Positions 14,401-26,627 of a stretch of 64,000 nt of DNA are shown in pieces (the stretch's first letter is position 1; every line of letters starts with the position of its first letter). A program made the position numbers and the translations under genes. The stretch is from NCBI GenBank assembly GCA_973895155.1, contig OZ316893.1, positions 8,804,001 through 8,868,000 of the forward strand, given 5' to 3'. This stretch comes from Marsupella aquatica (lineage: Eukaryota > Marchantiophyta). Below the pieces are notes generated by a model, which saw only the letters and a list, made by a program, of their open reading frames with translations, ran no database searches and was not told the origin of the DNA.

Positions 14401-15254
14401 GCTCAAAACTTTGAAATTGACTCAGATAACATTATTTGTTTACACTTTTGACTCCAAATGATGTGACGTTTAAATGGTGTCCTTAGTATCTGTAGCTGGT
14501 TTCCATTACATTACCAAATGAGTCTCCTTGGTAGCTTAACTACATGAGGACCTTGAACCTGAAAGACATCAAGACATCATGACATTACTCAGCAACACCA
14601 TGAGCAACACCGGTTTTCACTGACCTACATGAGATTATCATTCAGTGTTAAGTGAAATCAGGATTTTCAGTATTTGACCATTTTTGTGTTCATTGGAGAA
14701 TGGAGTAAAGTATCTCCAAAGAAGTTTCCAACTTTGTCATAAACTGGACATAAATTCTGGAAAAGTCCTTCCAATAAATTGACAAGTCTGCCAAATTCAA
14801 AGGTTCTATTGTAAAGAGTTGACGACTTTGACAACCTCGTCAAGTAAGTCAACAAGACGTAACACACATTTGAAAATGTGCTATGTACTCTCAAAAGTTT
14901 GTGACAACTTGACAATGTTTTTAAGTGACAAGCACAAGTCTTTGATATGGGAGCAAGGGAGTGCTGCAAATGTTTTTGATCACACCTTTTATCTCACTCA
15001 TTTATTTTGCTTGCTTTCAATTGGGTTGAGATTGTAGCTTTAAGGTGAAGGAGTTCGGAGTTCCTGGCAACATTGCTCAGTCATTTGGACGACACTACAT
15101 TGATCAAAGGGAATTTTCAAAAAAGGTGACTTTACGTCTTGACTACTTTCTCAACAGGGTTGTCAAGTCGACAACTACAATACGTGACCGGTTCCTTTTT
15201 CCTTTTGGTGTAAACTCACTGATCACTTCTATGCAGTCCATGGGGATGTGAAAG
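11401..15254. other. Gene-free AT-rich stretch
   Basis: No gene is recognised on either strand. The area is AT-rich with short, non-conserved open frames. A stretch near 14281-14330 (ACATTAAAGG then TCCACAAACTAA) is related to the small tandem repeat at 15262-15455. A possible LTR edge at about 12889 (TGTTGAGAAATC preceded by AAGAGGGTAT) is too weak to call. Confidence 0.35.
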
Positions 15255-15261
15255 GGCAAAG

Positions 15262-15455
15262 TCTTGGTTCATCCTGGTTTCAGATTCCTGATTTTCCTTT
15301 CCAATGACATTCATTAAAGGGGGGGTCCACAAACTAATTTCCTTCCATCCTGGCTTAAGATTCCTTATTTTCTTTTCCAATGACATTAAAGGGGGGTCCA
15401 TCCTGGTTTTCCCTTTCCAATGACATTAAAGGAGAGGTCCACAAACTAATTTTCC
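15262..15455. repeat. Short tandem repeat just upstream of the plastid Cys/His protein gene
   Basis: About three incomplete units share the string TTTCCAATGACATTAAAGG, followed by a G-run and GTCCACAAACTAATTT. Units vary from about 55 to 80 bp by deletion. The repeat ends about 25 bp before the first ATG of the downstream gene, so it lies in its promoter or 5' leader. A diverged single copy is present at about 14281. Confidence 0.5.
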
Positions 15456-15479
15456 CTTAGATACCCTTATTTTCCCATT

Positions 15480-17236
15480 ATGGAAGCTCACCCAATGCTG
15501 CCTGTCCTTCATCGTCTTTCCAGAATCAGAGCTATGTCGATCCACCTTTCGATCCCTTCGTTCGGAATCTGCACCTCCATGGGCACGAAGCTGGCAGGTA
15601 CAAGCATTCCAACTGCACCATCGTCGTCCGGCAGCAGCAAGAGGAGCAGTGTCCTGCTGCCTTCTCCAACCCGGTTTCGTGAGCCATCATCCAGGCCATC
15701 TCCAAGAAGAATTTGTTCCAATGCTGATTTAGGTGGGCTTCCTGGCACGGACAGTAGCGTGTTCCTGTAATTCTTGCTGATTTCAAGTGTTGGAATGTGA
15801 AATTTGTTCTCTTCGCGTAATTGCAGCGACGATTTGAGTTGGTCTGGAAGGAAAAACCAAGCCCGGCCATGGAGCTTCAGGTTCGCCACGTATTTAGGGA
15901 TGATCACATCCACACCCTCTTTGTTGTCCCGAATTGTAACAAATCGTTCACAGAGATTCTAGAAGACAATTTGGATTAGTGCAGAGGGTTGCAATGGTCC
16001 TCTGTGGGTGGAACCAGTCGTGTTTGAAGGTGGAACCAGTTGCCGAAAGATGAAATTTATCAATTCTTAATGGGTGGAGTAGGTCTTGGAACCCCGTTGT
16101 TTTCGTACAACAAAGGAAATCTTATTCTTTGAAATGCTTTTGCAGCAGTGAGGGCGAAGGCATCTTTGCAACCATCTGGCGGGGATCTAAGGACGTGTCG
16201 TAATTGCAAGAAACCATTCGATTCATTACAAAATCATCCAAGGGCCTGTCGATTTCATACTGCCCATTTTGGAGGTGAGTTGCCTTGAATCTATAAGTGC
16301 CGAAACATTTCAACTGGACCAGAGGTTGTAGAGATCGTCTGAATAAAACATAATCTGGATTGGTGGGTTTGATGTCCTGGTAGTATTCAATCGTATGTCA
16401 TTTTCTGTTTTTCCACTTCTACCATGCTTTCTTTCCAGTTGTGACATGCCAACGATTAGTCGGCTCAAGACATTTTTAGGTGTCGGATAAGATGACTGAG
16501 TACCATTTTTCAGCCCTCTTTGACAACTTTTGGTAGGCAGCCCTGAGAATGAGTTCCTGAACCTGTATACCTATCTCAGCCAGCACTCTGTGCATTGGCA
16601 GCTCTTGAAAGAGCTTTTGGGGCATAATCATCTGTTGACAAATTAAAAATTTATAGTGACACTTGTAAACTACTCGTAAATCAGACTGCCATAACGTTTC
16701 TGAACAAAAGTTTAAAGTTTGTAAGAGGTTAGAAAGTTTTAAATTTTCCTGCTGACAATCCCATTCACGAAAGTCGCATGCCTTGATTTGAGCTAGGAGG
16801 ATATATTCTTTCCATGTTAACTTAACCATTCATATGTTAATAATCCAGTTGTGACTTCTTTGTTGCCATAGTCCATTGTTGCTCAGAAGTTTTCAGGAAT
16901 ACTTGGGATGTACGAGCTACCCTTCTCAGTGCTTGCTTTCCAATTACAGAAATTATGGGTTCAAGACAGTATCAGCATTGTTAGTTTCTGGATTATCTGT
17001 TCACAATTGACACCATGGTTTTCGGAGACAACCGATAGCAGGGCTGAAGATAAAAATAGCCCTGTTTTTGTGATATTGCAGGAGAAACAAAAAGGAAGTA
17101 TGAAAGTGTTTACACTGGAGGAACTATGGATACAGTTGGTGGGGGTGAAATTACCCAATACTGGCATTGTTGTGGAAGCAACGATCCCTTTGATCCAGGA
17201 TGCGAGGCAGCTCCTCATTCAACGTATGATGATTAG
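15480..17236 (+). CDS. Plastid-targeted Cys/His-rich (CHORD-like) protein, three exons, 178 aa
   Basis: Exons are 15480-15732, 16146-16274 and 17082-17236. Donors are GTGGGC and GTGAGT, acceptors end in TTGCAG, and the joined length is 537 bp, exactly 178 codons plus stop. Residues 1-84 are rich in Ser, Arg and Pro with few acidic residues, as in chloroplast transit peptides. The remainder carries regularly spaced putative zinc ligands: C102-x2-C105, C119-x2-H122, H156-C157-C158, C168 and H173. This spacing recalls CHORD zinc-binding domains (CC...GC...H) but is not a canonical CHORD. I recognise the C-terminal pattern (FGGETKRK, GGTMDT, QYWHCCG, PHSTYDD) as a conserved plant protein of unknown function. 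Plastid location is inferred from composition alone. The start is the first ATG of the open frame; M20 or M34 are alternatives. Confidence 0.75.
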
Positions 17237-19457
17237 GAATACCTAGATTGAGCTCAGTTTGATGGGAGCGAAGACTGTTGTGCATGATGCGATGCAGCTT
17301 CTTGTACAACCTTGGATCACCCAGGTATTCGTGGGATCCGACTAAGACCCCTTCAATGCTGTAGGGGTTGCTCACCCCTCAAACTGCGTAATCCCTTCTT
17401 TTATGCAATTTTTATCACGAGAGACGGGCATCAAGAGCTATTGTTGTCATCCATCGCAGCTGACTAACTGCCGTTCTTGTCAAGGACAATAAGCGACCCA
17501 TTCTCCTCTGGAAAATGGATTGATACTCAATTGAAAATCAGGATCTCGAGGAAGGCGAGCTGATGCTACGGCGTTCCTATTCAATGGAATTTTCTACATC
17601 TTGAACGGGCGAGAGCCAAGGGAAGACTTAGATCTTTTCTTGCAACCAACCCACTTGGTCATACTCTTGGAATTGATGGTGATTGGCAAATTTGTGGATT
17701 CCTCTAGATCAGAAGCGTACTTCAAGTTTACTCTGAACAGAAAAAAAGTTCATGAGTGGCTACTACGTTCTCAGAGCAAACGGGAAACCTTCCATGGTAG
17801 TATGAAAATAGCTCGCAACTTTATGAAACTTACACGTATTGTAGGCGAGCCATTCTGTGCTCTGTTTTGCATAACCCTTCCCTAGTGCGTTTTCTCATTA
17901 ACTTACTTACCACTTGTACCATCAGGCCCTTTTATCTGGCCAAACAAATTCATCAACGAGAACACAGGCCCTACAAGAGCAGAAATCCCACATGACGAGA
18001 AGTAAGGTCCTTTACTAATGTTAAAATAGACATACGAAAGGGCAGCAGTTTGTACACACACGTGAAAGGGGCTGGACGGTCGAAATTCCACTGGCAATGT
18101 TTGTAGTCTAGGGGCTTTTGAAGTTTGCTTGTGTTCAAAGACAAAGCTCATTCTTGTTCTGGAAAGAGCAGAATCTTCACTCTAGGTACAGCAGTGCCAG
18201 TAGAGTATTTTGTTAAAAACAAGGAGTTCCATTATATGTATACCTGTTTAAAGGGCATTATTGAATATATTGCCCCCAAAACAAGAGTTCCAGCTTGAGT
18301 TTTGAGGGGCTATTATTGCCCATAATGGTTTGGCCTCAGAGATTTATTTTTCCAACTTTAGTAAAAGTAGAGGAAAATTGTACTAAGGATGATCTAGATC
18401 TTGAATGGGGCATTATGCTCCCAGAATGTCATGAAACATACAAAGTGAAAAATCACAAAAGGTATTAAGAGTTTTTTAATGCATTTCTTTGTGCTTCAAC
18501 GAGGGCTAGGCCAATTAATAAACTTCTCCTATGTATTAGAGTAAACTCCTGTGTCATTTTCTATGGAGAAAAGGTTTCCTGTCCATTCAGGGAATTATGC
18601 ACCCCAAGGATGTGAAAACATACAAAATGACATCCAAAAGTAGTTGTTTGATAGTTGTTTTTATATTTTCAGACAATTTTTCGTGTATTTTCTGGATGCA
18701 TTGTACCATAGAATGATATGTTATGAGCATTTCACAACACAGGCTCGTGGTGAGACAGAAAAGTAAATGTGCTATCATAAACTAATTAAGAGAAAATGTC
18801 CAAAGTGTAAATTAGTGAACACCCAACCAGAGCAGGTGTTGGACTTGGAATCACCTAGCCAATGCTACCAAAAGTACCCCCACCAGCGCCACAAAAAAAG
18901 GCCCCCCAAAATTGAAAAAATCTCTCTATACTTGTAAAAGTGTAAATGAGGATATTGATGCTCCAATAGGGCATGTCAAAACAGCACAATAAGTGAGGTA
19001 CAACAAAGGACATAAAATAGTTTTATGGCCAGGACATTCACCTTACAGGGCTACCTATAAACATCCTCATAAGGATCAGACTCCTTATGGGCTACCTATA
19101 TACATGCTCATAAGTATCAAACTCCAAAAACTCACACCCATAGAACGTTGTTTGGGACAGTGCTTTGACAGGCCCTAAAGGATCAAAATGTGCAACATGG
19201 ACTCAGACTGACCTGGCAAGTTGTGATCACTATACAAAGAGGGAAAAGATTGGTTGAGTTCAAAACAATAGTTACAAAATGGTCCCTACAGGTTAGCACT
19301 GGTTCATATGAGTTTCTTGTCTCTCAATGGGTGTATATTATGTGAATAACACTTGTAACATTGCTTTCCCAAGAAATATTGCTGTCCAGGAAATTGCTCT
19401 GGAACTTTCGACGACTTACTTTCCGCAAAATCCTGGAAAGCTGATTTAATTTACGGT
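17237..19457. other. Intergenic stretch without a supported gene
   Basis: This lies between the Cys/His protein gene and the ISCA1 promoter region. An open frame at 17601-17885 (95 codons, plus strand) has no family signature or convincing splice partners. A short stretch at 17288-17315 resembles the end of the preceding gene (GATGCGATGCAGCTTCTT versus GATGCGAGGCAGCTCCTC), possibly an old local duplication. Nothing else is supported. Confidence 0.35.
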
Positions 19458-19555
19458 TTGCGGTTCGAAACCGCAGACTGCTCTATTAATTTATTGCGGT
19501 TCGAAACCGCAGACTGCTTCATTAATTTATTGCGGTTCGCAGACGCAAACGACTA
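19458..19555. repeat. 36-bp tandem repeat carrying a GCGGTT...AACCGC palindrome
   Basis: Two full units and one partial unit have a 36-bp period. Each contains TTGCGGTTCGAAACCGCAG, an inverted repeat (GCGGTT / AACCGC around CGA), followed by ACTGCT and ATTAATTTA. The third copy is mutated (GCGGTTCGCAGACGC). The array lies about 0.8 kb upstream of the ISCA1 start codon and could be a regulatory cluster or a fossil repeat. Confidence 0.6.
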
Positions 19556-20363
19556 TGGTTTGCGGGTAAACACCGCAAACCACGGAGATTGCGGCAAAGA
19601 AGGAAGCGAGACAGAGAGAGAGTAAAGTCTCATTCGTGGAGACCGAAAGCATCGACACGATTCTTAATTGAAATTTGCTGTTCAGAATTCGGAGACCGCC
19701 ATCCATCGCTAGCCAGTATGCTCTGTGGATCGCGAACTCATCGACACGATTACAGGAAATTGCCATGAAGTAAACGGAGAGACAGAGCAAAGAAACGAAA
19801 GGCCACTTCGACTGCTTCAAGTGGAATTCACGATTCGGAGATTGTTTAGGTATGGTGGGCAGGAGTAAGGAGATGGGGGACATGAATTGCTTGGAGTTCT
19901 GAGTCTAGTTGCTTTGCCGGGATAGAATTGAAGCAATTGAATTGAACGGCTAGAATTGAAAGCAGCAATTGAAGAGATAGAATTCTGGGCGTCTGTGAAC
20001 GAGTGAAGGAGTTTCACGAGACAGGGGTCTGGCCTGAGCAAGGCAGCTTTCGATCGGTGGGGGACGGCGGAAATGCATGTACGCCGACGCTTGGTAGAAG
20101 ACCAACTTGTTTTGGTGTTCTAGTTTGGGTCTGTTGAGACCGATTGTTGCATCATCGAAGCAGAGGTGTGAAGATTCCGGGCGACGGGGCCGTCACGGAC
20201 AGCAGTATTCGGTTCCCTAATTCTGCTTGAGCTTCTTCTGTCCACCGACAAGTTTGAAGTTGCGTACTAAATCCTCGTGGGCGTGCTGCTTTACTGTTCA
20301 CGAATATAGGCTCTTGCGACGCTGATGTGTGGTACACATCTCTTTGTATTAAGTTGAAGCAAA

Positions 20364-20738
20364 ATGCTTTGTGCGGCAGCGAAAACAGGAAGGAGTGCGT
20401 CTCAGGCGGCGAGACGGCAGGCCCTGTCGCTCTCTGAAGCTGCGGCTAACAGGATCAGGCAGCTCTTGCAGGCGAGGCAGAAAGAGTTCTTGAGATTGGG
20501 AGTGAAAGTTCGAGGCTGCAATGGCCTTACCTATACTCTCAATTATGCTGACGACCAAGGGAAGTTCGATGAGATTGTGGAGGATAAAGGTGTGAAGGTG
20601 CTGATTGATCCTCGGGCCCTGATGCATGTTATCGGGACAAAAATGGATTTTATTGAGGATCGGCTCAAGTCGGAGTTCGTGTTCATAAACCCTAATTCAA
20701 AGGGCCAATGTGGCTGTGGAGAGTCCTTTACAACATGA
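20364..20738 (+). CDS. ISCA1: A-type iron-sulfur cluster carrier, mitochondrial ISCA1-like, 124 aa
   Basis: The intact single-exon frame encodes a HesB/IscA-family protein. The three invariant cysteines are present: C52 in RGCNGL, and C116 and C118 in the C-terminal CGCGESF. Around them are family hallmarks ([19 protein letters not shown]). Proteins of this family bind Fe or a [2Fe-2S]/[4Fe-4S] cluster and support late mitochondrial cluster assembly with ISCA2 and IBA57; this is family knowledge. Residues 1-20 are Ala/Arg/Ser-rich with no acidic residue, consistent with a mitochondrial presequence, though the extension is short. Length is normal for the family. No intron is needed. An upstream 36-bp palindromic repeat lies in its promoter region. 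Confidence 0.92.
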   Translation: MLCAAAKTGRSASQAARRQALSLSEAAANRIRQLLQARQKEFLRLGVKVRGCNGLTYTLNYADDQGKFDEIVEDKGVKVLIDPRALMHVIGTKMDFIEDRLKSEFVFINPNSKGQCGCGESFTT

Positions 20739-21525
20739 AAATAACATTGAAACAGCGGTACAAGAATTCATCGATGGACTGGCCTCATTGTACAAGAATT
20801 TGTGGATGGATTGGCCTCAACATGAGGTACAATTTTGTAGTTAGAGGACATGTTGGCTACAAATTTGCTCTTGGTCTTAAACAGTGAGACTTCGAGTGGC
20901 TAATTTATTTGTTTCAATCGGTACGCAAATTCAGCAAGTGTCAATAGGGATCACGTGAATTTGAGTATGAATAGTAGCTGTATTAGATATGACTTTGGAG
21001 ACTACAAGAGTCTCAGTTCAACTGCTCTTTTGTAATTGAGAGTTAGATCTATTGGTGTTTGCCAATTGGCATACCTTTGAAAGTTTTAGTCCTTCCGCCG
21101 GTGAATTAAGTCTCTTGTGATAATTTGACGAACGTATTTGGTTCGTACGAGCGCTACACAGTTGACACCGATAAAAATATAATAAAATAGCGAACCGAAC
21201 ACATCTTGTGCAATTCGCTGCCAATTGTTTTGAGTGGGTAAAGTTTTTCTGCAGACGCTGGTCTGTTTTCCATAGATCGTTGAAATTATCTAGGTTGACA
21301 TCTAGAACTGGACAGAGGATTTCTAGAAAACTCACAAGAAGAGGCTTACCATAGTTGCTAAGAAACTGAAGACTCTGAAACATTCCGGGGCACACCAATG
21401 ACAGTAGCCCTTTCGGAGACGCAAATCTCACGGGAAATTTTGTTTTTGGAGGATGAATTGGGAATTATCTGCCAAATGGCTTGGGTCCGCGGAAGCTTTC
21501 AGGTGAACGCAGAAAAGACGCGAAT

Positions 21526-21768
21526 GGCTGACATGGAGAATTTGAGGCGGAGAAAGGAAAGAGCGATCGAGAAGATTGAGCTGAAGTGAAGTACAAGTGC
21601 CTGGTACAGAAGGGCAAGAGCTGAGTTCCAGCAAGGATGGGAAAGGGCTGACATGAACTTGAGGCGGAGAAAGGAAAGAGCGATCGAGAAGATTGAGCTC
21701 AAATGAAGAAAAAGTGCCTGGTACACAAGGGCAAGAGCTGAGTTCCAGCAAGGATGGGAAAGGGGTCC
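21526..21768. repeat. 117-bp tandem duplication, two copies
   Basis: The segment starting GGCTGACATG near 21526 is repeated from about 21647. The string GAGGCGGAGAAAGGAAAGAG occurs at 21544 and 21661, a 117-bp offset. Copies differ by a handful of substitutions and a 4-bp indel near the start. The offset equals 39 codons. Confidence 0.75.
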
Positions 21769-22475
21769 TTCGCAAGAACCTCAAATCTGTCAGACGACTT
21801 TGAAGTTGAAAGTATTGAGCTTCACAAGATTTATAACGGGGTGACCTTGAAAGAATGGAAAGAGTCGAGATTTGACATTGAGATGGGACTTGGGCTGGAT
21901 CGGGATACTCCCACCAATCCTGAATTTTGGGAGGCTATGATGGGTTCTTGTGACTGGGAAAAGAGATGAAATCTCGTGTTCTACGAGAAGATCACCAGCT
22001 GGAGCTTGTGGTCGAGGGCATGGGGCTTCATTCCAGTGTGGGTGTGGAGCTCAAGACTACGTATCCTTCAGGGCAGTATCAAATGCAAACTCAACGACGC
22101 AGAAATGCTTTCATTTACAGCATCTCAATCGCAAAGGCATGACTCCTAGGAATACATGAAAATCTGCTGCATGAAAACTCGGTTGACTGAGAGATCACAG
22201 AAGGCAAGGGGAAAAACTCTGAAGACCCCGCAGACAGAGTCTGACGAAGCAGGAGTAGACACACATCTGGGATGTAAAGCAAAGGCGGCAGAGAGATGAA
22301 TCAGGATCCTTTCCCTTGAACTTATCCACTATTATGATGTGAAGAAGTCGGAGGTGATGAGTCAGGCAATTGTATCCCATAATTTCAGAGCAGCAGAGCT
22401 AATACTGAAATCTGACGGCCTGATACCCGAGATAACAAATGCAAATAATTCTTAAGAATTTTCTTGTCCAATCGC
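21526..22475 (+). pseudogene. Protein-like but broken reading frames of unknown origin
   Basis: Several consecutive plus-strand stretches look translated but are separated by stops and frame changes. One frame contains a duplicated module (ERADMNLRRRKERAIEK, then AWYTRARAEFQQGWER) with a TGA in both copies. A second (21754-21969) ends in a TGA at SCDWEKR. The adjacent frame from about 21965 runs through EDHQLELVVEGMGLHSS to about 22131. A further frame near 22290-22450 contains LELIHYYDVKKSEVMS. I recognise no family. It could be a decayed host gene or retroelement coding region. The 117-bp duplication is a multiple of three, which fits a former coding sequence. Confidence 0.3.
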
Positions 22476-22899
22476 ACTCAAACTACTTGAGCATATTGTC
22501 GACGAGGACGAGAAGTTATATCTGTGAAGATGGGATGTAAATCGGCGTTCGCAGATGGCCTCGAAACTCCTATCTTCTGCTTCTCATTCCTATCCTTAGG
22601 GTTTAGGGTTCATACTACACTAATTATTGAATCGAATTAAGTCCACGACCAACCACATACAGGATCCTGGTCAGGCGAAGTGCAAGATCTAAAATAGATC
22701 CAAGAATGAAATTGCAGCTCTGTTCCTGCCCACTAATTGAAGCATCGCTGTGACATCACAGATCATGGGAACTCACTGCTTGATAAATGATGACTAGGCT
22801 ACTCATTCCCTGGAGACACTTAGCAGGAAGGAGGCCCATCATTCGATATATGCCTCCTTTTCAGCAAGCAGAATGGATTATACTTCCATTACTTTGCTT

Positions 22900-25800
22900 T
22901 CAATTCTTCGTACCTACCCATTTTGGCGAGAGAGACTGCCTTACATCATCCGTTAGTGGGAGTTGCAATTGTTGCAGCTGACTGTACACCCAATCCCACA
23001 CAGGAATATCTATCTCACCACCAAGTCCCTGAACCACCCCACCTCCTGTACAGCATCCTGCTTTACAGCAATCTTCAAGACTCAATCCATTGATCATTCC
23101 ATATATAAAGCCACACCCAAAAAGATCACCAGCCCCAGTTGTGTCAATTGCCTTGACTTCATGAATTGCTGCGACTCTTGCAACCTGCCCAGATACGACC
23201 ATGAAAACAATTAAAGGTACATACATAAAACCTTCAAGGTGGCCACCACAATTCACCTTGCTTGCTCCCCAAAATCCACATAGTCTAATCTGTTACGTTC
23301 AGTCTGCGCTCAAAAATAGCTCCAATAGTATAGTCGGTAAGCATCAACATACAGCCTTTCGCCCCAAAAGACATTAAATTGGGAAGACTAACACACCTCC
23401 TGCCCAGTACGCGCGATGCAGCCTTCGGGACCAAGCATCACAACAGCAACCTCAACAAACCTGGCGAGAAAGTCTAAGCACGCCTCCGGAGTCTCCTCAC
23501 CCTCTGACCTATCAAAGTAAACCAAAAACAACCACGATATTTCAGTATATTAACTTGTTATTTCTCGATGATAAGTCCACCACTTATGTCATCTGAGCAA
23601 CAAAAGAGTTCTCGAGAGATAAGGCGAACTAGCAAAATTCTAAATAGCAAATCTGGCTACTGCCTCACTGGTAATTAAGAATGGGTTACAAGATAAGTGT
23701 CCTCTCGATTGATTTTATCAACTGCTGCAAGCAGAGATGATTGTTCACATGCGGACTTCACCAAACTCCTGAGAAGGAGAAAGGACTTTAGATAAGAAGA
23801 GGACATACTTCATGAGCTCTCGAGCTTCATCCTCGTTCGCAAAACACAAATCGATCTGGTTCGTTTCTAAGAGCTTCAGCAGGCGGGGTCGGGATCTTCG
23901 TACGACCTGGTTCAAGAACACACGAGAGCAGAACAAGAGCCTCAGAAAGACGAGGTCTGAAGAGTAGTAAAATGAATAGGAATTGTTCTCAACTCGAAGT
24001 GGTGAAGCGTAAACCTACATACATTCCATGTACATATGTCCAGGCCAAAATCTCCGTACTTGACCCTCTTGAAATCCCAAATCAATAGAGACATGTACGT
24101 GCAAACCTCAAAGCTAGCAAGATCAAGCGCCACACGTGCTCCTTCTTCCTTTGCAAGTTTCACGGCAGTCTCTGTAAGGTCTGGCCAATAGAATCCATAC
24201 CCATTAAGGATAAGCCACTGCAACCACAATAGCACAATGTAAGGAAAAACCCTTCATAAAATCTTGCGGTTTTGAGAATCACTCGCGTGCGCTACACCAA
24301 CGCGTAGCGCACATGTCTTCGGTCCTTAGTTACCAAGACGTGACACAGACTCGTGACTTAGAACTCAGTAAATCGATGATGAAGGTACACGGTTATCACA
24401 AAGCACTGACTCCAGAAATCAATTGACCTTTGCGCCCTTGAAGTCATCTCGAGACAGCTCTTCTGGCTGCCAAAACAATACAGACAAATCAGGTTTCTAC
24501 ATCTCCTCGATAAAGATCATTTTCGACGAACTAACATCTAAATACAGGGACTAAAATGGTAAAGGCCAAGAAAACAATTTCAAATTCATAAAATTATTTA
24601 CACGCCAATTTGGCAGTTTAGATGACCCAATCTTATATGGAATTGAGTGCATGCAATTAGCTATAGAATCGTGCCAAGAAAGAAAGAGACAAAACTGGCA
24701 TGTGAAGATGGTTCTAGCCTTAGAACCACTTCAAAGATGTGTGCATCACGCCAATCTCAGAGAACACGCACTCCCTAATCAACATACTCCGTGCACCAAC
24801 TCACCAAAATATAATGCCCAAGTTTACAACTAAATATATCATGAGTAGAGTCGAGTACATACCCTAAGATGCACGGCATCGGATAGGCAAGGCCGCATTG
24901 TCCGGTTTCCTTCCTCATCAACAAGGCAAACACACTGCAGAAAGGGAAATAACGACATCCACGAAGGCAGGTTACGACAGTTGAAAGACAAAACACATTT
25001 CCTGTCTGATCTCACTAACTCGGCAGCACTAATTGGGCTTTTAACTAACATATCCCCCAAGAGGTTCAGAAGTCACAAACTCCCCTTCATAAATTCCGTG
25101 GTCAATTTAGGTTGAAATAGAAAAATGTTCAGAGAGCCCTGCTCCAACTGATTGCCCACTATTTAGCTTCTAATAATGCTATGGATTACCCAATAACGAA
25201 TGAGTAAATTCTGAATTTGCGTTTATAAATTGGAATAGCCAAAGCGAATCGCTAGTTAAGGCCAGATCAAGAGGATTCAAGCACAGATGCGCAAGGGCAT
25301 GGAGACCACTTCAACGAACACAAGCATCTCTTCAAAATAGACCGAAATAAGCAGGAAGGTACAAAACGTATCATTGTCCACAAGTTGAGAAGCCGCATAA
25401 GTTGACAAATTCAAATGCATTGGAGATTCACCTGTCCAGTGTTTCCAGGGGTAGCACGAAGATGATTGAGATTTACGCCACATTGTTTGAGACTAGACAC
25501 AAACATTCGTCCCAACTCGTCATCTCCACGAGCCCCAACAATGGAGCAAGGAATTTTTAGCCCACCTGCAAGTCCTCGAATAGTGTTGGCCACACTACCG
25601 CCTGCTAGCACTTTGACAGAATCAGATCCTGAGGTGGGTAAAATGTGTGGCTGGACCTCCTTCAATATTCGAGAGACTTCCTCTTCTGTTACCTGAATGT
25701 GACCAAGATTCCGCAATAACCGAGTAAGTACTTCAGCAGCACCTAATTCTGCACAATCTCGTCAGTCATTTGTCTATCATCCGCTCACTGTCGGGGAAGA

Positions 25801-26569
25801 AATAGCACTGGTAATACATGACATAGAACTTGGAACTAAACTACATTGCACTTTTTCATGTAGGTAGTCTCGGAGGGGCTATTTTCAGAAGTCAAGTTAG
25901 CAGCACTCTTGCTCGCATTCTGTAGGTTTCCGAAAGGTGTTCATGTAACACGTGGAATCCAAAACCTGGTCTCACGGAATTGTACCATGGCAAGCAAGCA
26001 ATCGCTGAAATGCGCGCCCTGCTGCCGAAATTCATAACGCAAAAATCCACACTCCTACACTCATGCTAAAGCTGGGATTCGTTGACTTCCTTAACGTCTT
26101 AAAGGACAAGAGACAATTCAAGACAGACAAGCTCAGATTTCCCCAATGCTAACTGTTGGTCATTCCATTTACCCCACACACAAATAGAACGCCATTGACC
26201 ATACCAGGGTACCGAATGGAAAGGAGAGCCAGAGAGATTCAGAATAGGAGAAGCAGCAGCAGGAGGCAAGCGGAAGAAGGTCGAAAAGAGTAAAGCCCAC
26301 AGCATTCAGTCCTTCATTCATTCAGTAAAAAGAACGAAACAGAGCAGGAGCTATCGACACAAGAAGAGACGATGAAGCAAAGATGGATGGATAAGTGGAC
26401 AGAAAAACACACAGACCCGCAAGGAGCCTCCACGCTCGCCAGGGATGGCCTGCAGAAGGGACCAGTCCACTCGAGCTACGTGATCAATGAGCGCCACAGG
26501 CTGTAGACCCACCACAACGGGGTGCCACTCCTCATCCTCCTGCTCATGCTGCGGCAGCAGCCGCCCCAT
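22900..26569 (-). CDS. pfkB-family carbohydrate/nucleoside kinase (At1g19600-like), eight exons, 376 aa
   Basis: On the minus strand the exons are 26417-26569, 25432-25692, 24863-24934, 24428-24466, 24107-24217, 23809-23906, 23397-23508 and 22900-23184. Together they make 1131 bp (376 codons plus stop), with frame kept at every junction. Landmarks are the N-terminal ALIDHVARVDWSLL, the pfkB glycine-rich motif GGSVANTIRG, GARGDDELGRMF, the acceptor-side ANEDEARELM, MLGPEGC, and the C-terminal signature DTTGAGDLFGCGF, whose Asp (residue 302) is the catalytic base in this family. Order and motifs match Arabidopsis At1g19600, a ribokinase/adenosine-kinase-like enzyme; the substrate cannot be deduced. 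No targeting peptide is evident, so it is probably cytosolic. The donors of exons 1 (GTCTGT) and 5 (GTTTGC) are weak but frame-consistent. The 738-bp intron 1 and the GA-repeat leader are notable. Confidence 0.9.
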
Positions 26570-26580
26570 TTTGCCTACAC

Positions 26581-26583
<3 letters not shown>

Positions 26584-26624
<41 letters not shown>
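26584..26624. repeat. (CT)n microsatellite in the 5' leader of the pfkB kinase gene
   Basis: About 20 uninterrupted CT dinucleotides start 15 bp upstream of the kinase start codon (A of the ATG at 26569). On the gene's sense strand this reads as a (GA)n tract, a common feature of plant 5' leaders and a possible GAGA-factor (BBR/BPC) binding site. The regulatory role is inferred. Confidence 0.85.
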
Positions 26625-26627
<3 letters not shown>

